21,208 bases of DNA from a virus. The stretch covers positions 2,674 through 23,881 of the IMG/VR virus record IMGVR_UViG_3300000116_000225; one strand, 5' to 3'. The notes beneath the pieces are model-generated. The model searched no databases. It was not told the origin of the DNA and was given only the letters and a program-made list of their open reading frames with translations. Positions 15,019 through 21,208 of the stretch are shown piece after piece. Position 1 is the first letter of the stretch. The number at the start of each line of letters is the position of its first letter. The translations under genes were made by a program, and so were the position numbers.

Positions 15019-16812
15019 ATGCCATTAACTAGACCGCCATTATCATTCTTGAACTCAAACAGCACAGTGTTTAATGACCCACTGTTGGTATTACATCAAG
15101 GTTCGGGATCGGCTGACAGTGATGTTGGTTTTGTTTTTAATAGAGCAAACGGATTAGTCGCCAATGTTGCTGTATACTGGAGCGAGACCGATGACACTTT
15201 TTATACCGCATATACTAACTCCGGTGGTGCAACCGATGCTAATCTAGTACCAACAAGCTATGCACCATTTACAGTAGGCACAATTAATGCCAACAATGCA
15301 GTAGTTACAGGTAACTTAACAGTAAGCGGAACAACTACCACAATAAACACAACAAACAGCACCATATCGGATAGTTTAATAGAATTAAACAGTGGTGCTG
15401 GTAGTAATGCGAACGATTTAGGATTTATATTTGAACGTGGGTCAACCGGTGACAATGCCGCAATTATTTGGGACGAAAGTGCAGATACTTTTGTACTAGG
15501 TACTACCACAGCAACAGGTGCAAGCACAGGTGATTTAACAATCACTAACGGTGACTTACAAGTAGACACAATTAAAAACAGAGAACAGCGTTATACAACT
15601 TCAAACATGATGAAGTTTAACCAGGTGTACACTGGAGCTGCCGCAGGTAGTTATTTTACACAGAACGAATACCAAAAAATTGTTACAATTGTTCCAAGTG
15701 ACGCCAGCCAAAACTATCAAGTGTCGGGACGTATACTATGTCAAACTGCTAGTTCAATACAGACCATAAACTTTATTGCTGGTCTAAGATCAAACACACT
15801 GCCAGATCTAGATTGGTCAATTACCTACACAGAACAACACAACGGTACAGCACACTTTAAACCTCAACTGTGGGTCAAAGAAACTACCACAGCAGGTTTT
15901 ATATTCGCAATACAAAAGATTTCAAGCGGAAGTTTATACGGAACAGTAACAGTTGATTTGGATGTTATTCCAAGATCAAATAGTCAGTTAGACAACGTTA
16001 CTGTAAACACTACACAAGACAGTGAACAAACAAGTATCGACGCTGGTTATACTGCTAACGATATGACTTTAGTGCAAAGCATATCAGGAAGTGCTATTGA
16101 GTTTAGCAATGCGTACACTTTCCCTACTAGTGATGGTAGTGCAAACCAAGTACTACAAACAGATGGTAGCGGCACACTTAGTTTTGCAGATGCAAGTGGT
16201 GGAGGCGACGTTGTAGCAGACACAACTCCACAGTTAGGTGGCGATCTGGACGTAAACGGACAAAAAATTACAAGTGCGTCAAATGGACATATCGAAATTA
16301 CACCTAACGGAACAGGCAAAGTTGGTATTGGTACAAGTAGTCCATCCGATACACTAACCGTAGCCGGTACAGGAAACTTCAGTGGCAATGTAACAGCAAG
16401 TCACTTTGTAGGTACTGCTACTGAAGCACTATATGCTGACTTGGCAGAGAAGTACGTTGCGGATACTCACTACGAACCAGGAACTGTTATGGTAATTGGC
16501 GGAGACAAAGAAGTTACTGCTAGTAGCAGTTATATGGATCCTGCAGTAGCAGGGGTAGTGAGTACAAATCCTGCATTTTTAATGAACAAAGATCTTACAG
16601 CAGAACATGTTGTTGACCTAGCACTAACAGGGCGTGTCCCTTGTAAGGTACATGGAATTATCAACCGAGGCGACATGATTGTATCCGGCAACATAGCAGG
16701 TGTCGGCACATCGTGTACTGACCCAAAATTTGGAACAGTAGTCGGCAAAGCATTGGAAAATTACAATTCAAAAGAAGTGGGTATAGTTGAGGTTATAGCA
16801 GGTAGGCTCTAG
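15019..16812 (+). CDS. Short fibre, paralogue of the giant fibre ends (597 aa)
   Basis: Residues 17-90 (VFNDPLLVLHQG...VFNRANGLVANVAVYWSETDD) match the head of the 8015 product. Residues 117-160 (SDSLIELNSGAGSNANDLG, then FERGS...WDESAD) match its distal module. Residues 399-433 carry DTTPQLGGDLDVNG...ITPNGTGKV, and 435-445 VGIGTSSPSDT, a usual fibre motif. Residues 470-597 (LYADLAEKY, VAGVVSTNPAFLMN, TGRVPC, GTVVGKALE, IVEVIAGRL) match the giant fibre's last 125 residues. Residues about 186-320 are unique: an aromatic, probably beta-sandwich domain that may be the receptor-binding part. The ATG has no obvious Shine-Dalgarno (ACTTATATT precedes it), unlike its neighbours. It looks like a fibre with the repeat shaft missing and another domain put in. 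Confidence 0.85.
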   Translation: MPLTRPPLSFLNSNSTVFNDPLLVLHQGSGSADSDVGFVFNRANGLVANVAVYWSETDDTFYTAYTNSGGATDANLVPTSYAPFTVGTINANNAVVTGNLTVSGTTTTINTTNSTISDSLIELNSGAGSNANDLGFIFERGSTGDNAAIIWDESADTFVLGTTTATGASTGDLTITNGDLQVDTIKNREQRYTTSNMMKFNQVYTGAAAGSYFTQNEYQKIVTIVPSDASQNYQVSGRILCQTASSIQTINFIAGLRSNTLPDLDWSITYTEQHNGTAHFKPQLWVKETTTAGFIFAIQKISSGSLYGTVTVDLDVIPRSNSQLDNVTVNTTQDSEQTSIDAGYTANDMTLVQSISGSAIEFSNAYTFPTSDGSANQVLQTDGSGTLSFADASGGGDVVADTTPQLGGDLDVNGQKITSASNGHIEITPNGTGKVGIGTSSPSDTLTVAGTGNFSGNVTASHFVGTATEALYADLAEKYVADTHYEPGTVMVIGGDKEVTASSSYMDPAVAGVVSTNPAFLMNKDLTAEHVVDLALTGRVPCKVHGIINRGDMIVSGNIAGVGTSCTDPKFGTVVGKALENYNSKEVGIVEVIAGRL

Positions 16813-16819
16813 CAATTCT

Positions 16820-16827
16820 AATAAATA
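16820..16827 (+). promoter_or_regulatory. T4-type late promoter core
   Basis: AATAAATA, 29 nt upstream of the ATG at 16857 and 7 nt after the preceding stop. Candidate late promoter for the Rossmann-like gene; no terminator separates it from the short fibre gene. Confidence 0.5.
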
Positions 16828-16856
16828 CACTATATATAATAACACGGAGCTAACAA

Positions 16857-17582
16857 ATGCAAAATTTTTACCAACGTCTACGAACCACATACACCGGCGA
16901 AGAAATCAACGCCACAGCCACATACGAAAATGGGTCATGGACCTACGACACAGAAACAATCGAGCCAACTATACTAGATAATGATAGAACTGGCAAACAA
17001 GCAGTAGTACTGGGTAACGGGGCGAGTCGGAACGATTTTGATATTAATTATATATTTAAACAACCAAAGTTGCAAACTTATGGTTGCAATGCAATACACA
17101 GAGACGCACATTACGATGTAGACTTTTTGGTAATCAACAATGATAAAATTGCACAAGAACTTGTAGTGTCCGGTGGCGCATCCAGAAAGATTGTTTACGC
17201 AAATTCAGACCAAATCTTTGAACACCCTGGGGTATTTTACTTGATGCCACAAGACCCACAGTGGAATGCAGGCGCCATGGCAGCATACATGGCCGCATTT
17301 GACGGGCATAAGCAGGTTTATCTAGTAGGATTTGACGGACAAGACACACATGGCAACAACAATAATGTCTACACTGGAACCAATGCATATCAAATCGAAG
17401 ATACAGTGGTTACTGATGATTTCTATGGTCTTGCACTTAAAACACTAATGCAAGCGTACCCGTTAGTAGAGTTCGTTCATGTAAACCAAACTGGTAAAGG
17501 CAACATACCTAGTGCGTGGAAAGAGTGTCCTAACTTCCGCAGGATTAGTTTTCATCAATTGGTATTAGAGTGTGATCTGTAA
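16857..17582 (+). CDS. DUF115/sialyltransferase-like Rossmann protein, possible glycosyltransferase (241 aa)
   Basis: ATG behind CGGAG with 7-nt spacing. After a variable head, residues 47-58 read KQAVVLGNGASR, a glycine-rich nucleotide-binding-type loop followed by a hidden-strand pattern (QTYGCNAIHRD, then VDFLVINND). Residues 137-161 (NAGAMAAYMAAFDG, then VYLVGFDGQD) match the second conserved block of the group that includes DUF115/MptE-like, flagellar Maf and GT42 sialyltransferase-like proteins. These use nucleotide-activated sugars or pterin precursors. In a fibre locus, sugar modification of virion or host surface is a reasonable guess, but neither substrate nor catalytic residues can be fixed. 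It is the last gene of the plus-strand block and its 3' end overlaps the Nudix gene on the other strand by 38 nt. Confidence 0.55.
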   Translation: MQNFYQRLRTTYTGEEINATATYENGSWTYDTETIEPTILDNDRTGKQAVVLGNGASRNDFDINYIFKQPKLQTYGCNAIHRDAHYDVDFLVINNDKIAQELVVSGGASRKIVYANSDQIFEHPGVFYLMPQDPQWNAGAMAAYMAAFDGHKQVYLVGFDGQDTHGNNNNVYTGTNAYQIEDTVVTDDFYGLALKTLMQAYPLVEFVHVNQTGKGNIPSAWKECPNFRRISFHQLVLECDL

Positions 17583-18000
17583 AGATTGCCTCCATTATCT
17601 TTAATTTTTCCAGTATCACCTTAAAACTAAAAGTACGCCAAACACCCGGATGCAAAGGCTTCGGGTGATCGGCTATGCTGGTCCAAGCATATCCTCTGTG
17701 TTCGTCGTTTAGTGTTGGTACAAACTCTTCTTCTACTGGTATCAAGTACGTGTGATATTCAAATTGGTTAGAATCGTTTGTAAATTTCTCCATTGGAATT
17801 ATCTTGCTATAGGTAATAGGACCTATCTCTTCGACTATCTCTCTTGACAATGCTTCAATCGGTGATTCCTTACCTTCAACACGACCGCCTACTAATCCCC
17901 ACGTGCCTGCGTGTCGCTTGCGATTGCGTAGTAAAAATAAGTATCTATGTGTTGATTTGCTGTAAACTAATGCACCACAGCCTATATAGCCAGACTCCAC
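17545..18000 (-). CDS. Nudix hydrolase (151 aa)
   Basis: The Nudix box is complete: G39 (x5) E45 (x7) R53-E54-I-V-E57-E58-x-G60, within GGRVEGKE and REIVEEIG. The two acidic pairs would bind the catalytic Mg2+ or Mn2+. The N-terminal strand (YIGCGALVYSKSTHRYLFLL) and GTWGLVGG before the box are typical of MutT/ADP-ribose-pyrophosphatase-type folds. The substrate cannot be read from the box; NTP clean-up, dinucleotide or cap hydrolysis are all known in phage Nudix proteins. GTG start with GAGGTGGTGA just upstream, lying inside the 3' end of the gp15-like gene (19-nt overlap), so it is translated with the neck and tail genes. The alignment to late structural genes is unusual for an enzyme. Confidence 0.9.
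   Translation of the reverse strand: MESGYIGCGALVYSKSTHRYLFLLRNRKRHAGTWGLVGGRVEGKESPIEALSREIVEEIGPITYSKIIPMEKFTNDSNQFEYHTYLIPVEEEFVPTLNDEHRGYAWTSIADHPKPLHPGVWRTFSFKVILEKLKIMEAIFTDHTLIPIDEN
17580..17609 (+). terminator. Weak terminator-like hairpin at the convergent junction
   Basis: TAAAGAT (17580-17586, containing the stop codon) pairs with ATCTTTA (17597-17603) around a 10-nt loop, followed by ATTTTTC. The A/T-rich 7-bp stem is much weaker than the other terminators here. It lies inside the Nudix coding region on the opposite strand. Confidence 0.35.
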
Positions 18001-19340
18001 TCACCACCTCGATATAAACCTTCAACGCTCTTGACCCATGTTGTTCCGGTCCAGCGATATTGAACACCGGTATTTGTATTGGTTACATATTCCGTATCTG
18101 TAACTTCACCGCTATCAAATACAACAATCCATCTTGTTCCGTTGTATTCTATTATGTCATTTGCAACAGCAACCACGTCGCCCCATACACTTGTGTTTAC
18201 ATTGTCGTCTGCTCCAATGTGATCAGTGAGCAGGTAACGTGTTCCGGTAGTAGGGCTTGTTAAACTACTATCCACGGTAATGTTAATTGGATTAATAATT
18301 TTATCCACAGCCGTTAATGTGTTTAGCGGCATAGTATCTTCTGTGGGCGTAAACAACAGTATGGTTGGATCTGTTGGGTGATATGCAATCTGCCCTATTA
18401 ATTCATTACCAGTTTCCAACTCCAATCTTATTTCTGTAGTACCCGTAACCAGTGTGCCGTATACTCCAATCAGTGCTTCCCAAGTTTCTTTTGTTGGTGC
18501 AACCTTGGTTATAACACCGGATTCACTTACAACCTCTTCTGGCTTAACCAGTTTCATTTGATTTCCGGTATAGTAAACACCATACTCCAATGGCGTGACT
18601 CTTGTACGAGCAACAAGGTTACTCAATATAGTGTCTTCGCTAAACTCTCCTTGCTCATCGTACACGCTACCAATAAATTTTTGTATTACACCAAGACGCT
18701 TGACCTTAGCAGGACTGCTAATCCAAATTGGCATATCAAATGACAGTGTAGCAATATCAATACTTTCATCTGCGTTCATAGGCACAGTTCGTGAACTCCA
18801 GGAAACATCAGTCAGTTGAACAAAAGTTAAACTGGTCCAATCTATGTAGTTGTCTGTTGATTGTATTTCGAAACTTGGATTAAACAGTGTTGCAATCTGC
18901 TCAATGATCTGCATTTTTTGTTCTGTATTACTGGTCCAAACATCTAGTTTAACTTGTAACTTATAAGGAACAGGCATCAATCGTTCAACTGTATAGCTAT
19001 CGCCCTGTTGATCAGTATAGGTTCCTGTTTCAGCATCGTAATGCCTTTCACGTAGGTTCATTTTACCTATGTGGGTTGGATCTTGCATTCTATTTTGTTC
19101 GTAGTTGAATGCGCCAATGTAAGCACTCATAGCTGGTACGCCGTTGAGAGCGTTTTCGCTATTGTTGCGCAATATAGTAGCGGCTTGTCTACTTTGATCT
19201 CCGTAGTATATAGGAACAGTTTGTAGAGTTTTAACACCGTCTGCATTTTTACCAAACTCAACTTGGAATCCGCTGAGTATTCTCATAAACTGCACTAGGA
19301 ATCTACGTATTTGTCCATCGTAAAAAAATTGTTGAGCCAT
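17982..19340 (-). CDS. 15: gp15-like tail sheath terminator / stabiliser (452 aa)
   Basis: Residues 1-50 (MAQQFFYDGQIRRFLVQFMR, then VPIYYGDQSRQ) and 120-210 (MPVPYKLQVKLDVWTSN, IIEQIATLFNPSFEIQ, then LSFDMPIWISSP) follow the order and spacing of T4 gp15. T4 gp15 begins FYNSSFRRYATLMGDLF, has VPITYASKE, then MIYELSIFTRYEDDMFQIVE. In T4, gp15 is the hexameric ring that caps the tail tube and sheath and joins tail to neck. T4 gp15 is 272 residues; here residues about 231-452 are an extension with NDIIEYNGTRW, VQYRWTGTTWVKS and GGEWSL, a strand-rich region found in marine relatives. ATG shares its A with the stop of the gp14-like gene (TAATG). Family assignment is from memory of the T4 sequence, not a search. 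Confidence 0.8.
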   Translation of the reverse strand: MAQQFFYDGQIRRFLVQFMRILSGFQVEFGKNADGVKTLQTVPIYYGDQSRQAATILRNNSENALNGVPAMSAYIGAFNYEQNRMQDPTHIGKMNLRERHYDAETGTYTDQQGDSYTVERLMPVPYKLQVKLDVWTSNTEQKMQIIEQIATLFNPSFEIQSTDNYIDWTSLTFVQLTDVSWSSRTVPMNADESIDIATLSFDMPIWISSPAKVKRLGVIQKFIGSVYDEQGEFSEDTILSNLVARTRVTPLEYGVYYTGNQMKLVKPEEVVSESGVITKVAPTKETWEALIGVYGTLVTGTTEIRLELETGNELIGQIAYHPTDPTILLFTPTEDTMPLNTLTAVDKIINPINITVDSSLTSPTTGTRYLLTDHIGADDNVNTSVWGDVVAVANDIIEYNGTRWIVVFDSGEVTDTEYVTNTNTGVQYRWTGTTWVKSVEGLYRGGEWSLAI

Positions 19341-20725
19341 TAATTATCTGCCTTAGCCTTTAATGCATCACTAAGACTTTGTCTTACTGTTACATTACCT
19401 GAATTGTTTGTATATGTTTCTGTGTTGTTTACAAAGCCACTGCGTTGTGTGGTGTTGTCTGATCCTGGTGTAAGCGTTGTTCGTACATTATCTTCAATTT
19501 TCACCCAACGTCTCCCGTCGTATCTAAATAATCTGTTTGGCAAGTAATCAGTTCTCAGCGCATAGTCGCCCACGTTCGGCCCACCTGGAAACGCAATACC
19601 AACAGTAACTGGCATTCCGTTTGGAGTAAGCCCTGATCCTGTCAAGTACCCTTCTGGCACTGCTTGCGGACTCAAGATAGCATAGTCTGTGTTTACACTG
19701 TCGCTGTCTGCGGTTACGTTGCCATCAGCAGTAACACCAACTGGATCTCCAGGGTACTTGCCGTCTGGAGTTGTTGACTTGATATAAAGGTGGCTAATAT
19801 CATAACCACTAAGCGGAACTTCTTTCTCTGCTTCTTTGATAATAGCATTGTTTACGTTTTGATAACTGTCGATAGTACTTTGTACACTACCAAGACTAAC
19901 GTTGCCGTTGGTTGGATCATAGTCAGGTGCATCAACTTTGATGTTATCGAGTATGTCTTTGTACTCTTGACTGTCTGTTAGCGGATTAAGTTTTACACGC
20001 CATAAATGCGGCCACCATGTTTGGCTAAATCCCTCAGCGGCATTCTGGCAGTCACTAACCACATAAAATCTTTTAAGTGCAACAGGCAATGTATCATCTA
20101 GTGGGTAGTAATCCATTAAATGCTGTAGTTCAAGCACATCACCGTTCATCATTTTACGACCTAATGATTCAACCATATCGTTGATGTGAAATGTCATGAA
20201 CAGTGTTCCTGTTTGCAAGAACATACCAAATTGGCTAAGATCAAACGTAGTATCCTGTACAGTGTATATCCCACGCATTGGATAGATATCAGTGTCGTAT
20301 TTGCGGTCTCTGTTTTCTAAAAAGAATAGATCCTGGATATTCTTTTCGCTTTGATTTGTGTAACTTGGTTCTGACGGATTCTCGTAAAACTTTATGGTAC
20401 TACCACTGAGTAGTGCTATGGTTGTGCTGTTGTTTAGTGTGACAGAAGTTGCATCTTTGGCAATAACTTTTGTATCAGCAGGAATACCTGTGCCTGTAAC
20501 AAATTCACCTAACCCAATATTTGTTGTACTAGCAAATTCAAGTACTGCACCTGCAGATCCTTGACTGGCATTGGTAACCAGTAATGTATTTTGTTCCTGT
20601 GTACCAAGATATTTGTGTACATTGATACCAGTGCCGCCGATGGTGAACATCTCGCTCATCCTGCGATCCATAAATTTGTAGTCGTTTGAGTGTTTTCCGT
20701 CTTTCCAGAGTGATAACCGTGGCAC
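19340..20725 (-). CDS. 14: gp14-like neck protein (461 aa)
   Basis: GTG start at 20725 with AGGA 8 nt upstream. Residues 1-40 (MPRLSLWKDGKHSNDYKFMD, then IGGTGINVHKYLG) parallel the RGVECYYVPR region of T4 gp14. Residues 161-200 (FDLSQFGMFLQ, then GRKMMNGDVLEL) parallel FFSNFGMQVQ and PKEGDLIYFPM. Residues 136-150 (LENRDRKYDTDIYPM) and 228-245 (TWWPHLWRVKLNP) look like conserved marine-myovirus blocks. Residues about 46-114 appear to be an inserted beta domain (FVTGTGIPADTKVI, then TVTLNNSTT-like text). The C-terminal 200 residues are extra relative to T4 gp14 (256 aa), ending in a polar coiled stretch. The neck complex seals the portal and attaches the tail. Synteny with the gp15-like gene supports the call; no gp13 gene is in view. 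Confidence 0.65.
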   Translation of the reverse strand: MPRLSLWKDGKHSNDYKFMDRRMSEMFTIGGTGINVHKYLGTQEQNTLLVTNASQGSAGAVLEFASTTNIGLGEFVTGTGIPADTKVIAKDATSVTLNNSTTIALLSGSTIKFYENPSEPSYTNQSEKNIQDLFFLENRDRKYDTDIYPMRGIYTVQDTTFDLSQFGMFLQTGTLFMTFHINDMVESLGRKMMNGDVLELQHLMDYYPLDDTLPVALKRFYVVSDCQNAAEGFSQTWWPHLWRVKLNPLTDSQEYKDILDNIKVDAPDYDPTNGNVSLGSVQSTIDSYQNVNNAIIKEAEKEVPLSGYDISHLYIKSTTPDGKYPGDPVGVTADGNVTADSDSVNTDYAILSPQAVPEGYLTGSGLTPNGMPVTVGIAFPGGPNVGDYALRTDYLPNRLFRYDGRRWVKIEDNVRTTLTPGSDNTTQRSGFVNNTETYTNNSGNVTVRQSLSDALKAKADN

Positions 20726-20747
20726 AATAAAATCCTATAGTATCTAG

Positions 20748-20764
20748 TATTTAGCGGTATTTAG
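20748..20764 (-). promoter_or_regulatory. Two tandem T4-type late promoter cores for the neck-tail operon
   Basis: On the minus strand CTAAATA occurs at 20754-20748 and again at 20764-20758, 10 nt apart, 23 and 33 nt upstream of the GTG start at 20725. One helical turn apart, they would lie on the same DNA face. No terminator is seen inside the three-gene operon they would drive. Confidence 0.65.
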
Positions 20765-20766
20765 AA

Positions 20767-20794
20767 CCTAGCGTAAGTTGTTGATTTTACTAGG
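20767..20794. repeat. Imperfect inverted repeat between divergent promoters
   Basis: CCTAG (20767-20771) and CTAGG (20790-20794) are exact inverted arms, extended by TAA/TTA with a 2-nt bulge. The repeat ends 3 nt before the -35 at 20798, a usual place for an operator; no regulator is known. Confidence 0.4.
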
Positions 20795-20797
20795 GGC

Positions 20798-20826
20798 TTG
20801 ACATTAGGGATAAATGAGTGTAAAAT
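20798..20826 (+). promoter_or_regulatory. Strong sigma70-type promoter (early-type)
   Basis: TTGACA (20798-20803), 17-nt spacer, TAAAAT (20821-20826), a near-consensus host promoter. It reads rightward into the gene at 20861, whose RBS is AAAGGAG. This contrasts with the late cores elsewhere and suggests an early or middle gene cluster to the right of the window. Confidence 0.82.
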
Positions 20827-20860
20827 AGCGTTATAGTTTGTAAATTAAAGGAGCTCTAAA

Positions 20861-21151
20861 ATGGCAGTTAAGACTAAAACTAAAGGCAAAGGCTTAGATG
20901 AACGTGGTACTGGTCCTGAGCCAGTTTGGGATACTGAACGTGCATTAAAAATGGATGAAAAAACATTCAACCATCATCTAGGTGCCAGCTTACGATACTA
21001 CAGCTATCACTACAGAACCAAAGATGTTAAGAAGCATGTAGTAGCCTGGATGCAGAACAACGGATATGAGAAAGTTGATATAGAGCATCTTTATAAAGAG
21101 TCCTACTGGCTTCTTGGGAATGACCGCATGTGGATTGATTATGGCACATAA
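20861..21151 (+). CDS. Small conserved-looking phage protein (96 aa), possibly frameshifted
   Basis: ATG at 20861 with AAAGGAG at 7-nt spacing. It has a Lys-rich head (MAVKTKTKGKGLDERGTGPE), then a compact helical region: MDEKTFNHHLGASLRYYSYH, VKKHVVAWMQNN and VDIEHLYKESYW. I recall marine myovirus proteins of this pattern that continue past the equivalent of LYK with a small-hydrophobic then MP-containing helix. Here such a continuation (GMTACGLIMAHKQGMPL) exists, but in the +1 frame overlapping the end of this gene. So the protein may be the N-terminal part of a broken or frameshifted gene, or simply the first of two overlapping genes. No enzymatic motif is seen; function unknown. Confidence 0.75.
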   Translation: MAVKTKTKGKGLDERGTGPEPVWDTERALKMDEKTFNHHLGASLRYYSYHYRTKDVKKHVVAWMQNNGYEKVDIEHLYKESYWLLGNDRMWIDYGT

Positions 21152-21208
21152 ACAAGGTATGCCTCTTAAACAAGATGCCCTTGATTTTATCAAAAAAACA
21201 ATAGCAGA
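21141..21208 (+). CDS. Start of an overlapping second frame, cut by the window end
   Basis: ATG at 21141 overlaps the preceding gene's last 11 nt, in the +1 frame, and runs open to the window edge (22 codons: MAHKQGMPLKQDALDFIKKT and on). The same frame is open upstream back to 21084 and there reads GMTACGLI directly before MAHKQG. There is no separate Shine-Dalgarno, so expression would need translational coupling or frameshifting from 20861-21151. Function unknown. Confidence 0.5.
   Translation, partial: MAHKQGMPLKQDALDFIKKTIA

Noticed and set aside
16429-16812. S74 intramolecular chaperone domain at the fibre end
   Set aside because: The SD.R.K-type catalytic text of the S74 family is not present; the domain is conserved but of another, unnamed type.
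20990-21193. Antisense frame at the right end
   Set aside because: It is fully covered by the better-supported plus-strand gene with promoter and ribosome binding site, and has no start signal of its own.
1-21208. tRNA genes, integrase, transposase or attachment site
   Set aside because: No cloverleaf-like text, recombinase motif or flanking direct repeat was seen; there is no sign that this is an integrated element.

Overview
The window looks like part of the genome of a contractile-tailed, T4-like marine phage, most likely a cyanophage. Three things support this. (1) The minus strand carries, in T4 order, a gp14-type neck gene followed by a gp15-type tail-sheath-terminator gene. (2) T4-type late promoter cores (TATAAATA, CTAAATA and close variants) lie in front of most gene blocks. 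(3) The plus strand is filled with long, Thr/Ser/Asn/Gly-rich, almost cysteine-free fibre-like virion proteins. The cyanobacterial link rests mainly on two tandem RNAs with the glutamine-riboswitch signature, a class known mostly from cyanobacteria and marine metagenomes. No photosynthesis gene, integrase, tRNA or CRISPR array is visible.

Layout. 1-66 is the tail end of an unidentified gene, closed by a GAAA-loop terminator. 172-450 is a small unknown gene. 462-770 is a compact regulatory cassette: a sigma70-like promoter (TTGACT, 17 nt, TATAAA), two glutamine aptamers in tandem, a strong Shine-Dalgarno that can be partly masked, a 35-codon gene and a terminator. 878-7892 is a run of six virion genes: an FCCH-like protein, three small fibre or adaptor proteins, a 1134-residue protein with four PKD-like domains, and a 490-residue fibre protein. 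8015-14926 encodes a 2303-residue giant fibre built from nested repeats of 75 nt and 405 nt, plus a 0.7 kb segment repeated 1752 nt downstream. 15019-16812 is a 597-residue short fibre with the same N-terminal and C-terminal modules. 16857-17582 is a Rossmann-like protein resembling the DUF115/sialyltransferase group.

The fibre block then meets, tail to tail with a 38-nt overlap, a minus-strand late operon: gp14-like neck protein, gp15-like terminator and a Nudix hydrolase, joined by TAATG coupling and a 19-nt overlap. That operon is read from two tandem CTAAATA late promoters in a 135-bp divergent region. The same region carries a near-consensus sigma70 promoter (TTGACA, 17 nt, TAAAAT) reading rightward into a small phage protein and an overlapping, truncated second frame.

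How the parts may fit together. The plus-strand genes would build the host-recognition apparatus; sequence blocks are visibly shared between five of them, suggesting modular exchange. The minus-strand genes would finish the neck and tail. The riboswitch cassette is the most remarkable element. It appears to be a phage transcription unit in which host glutamine level sets the output of a tiny basic peptide, so a plausible but unproven role is adjusting host nitrogen metabolism during infection.
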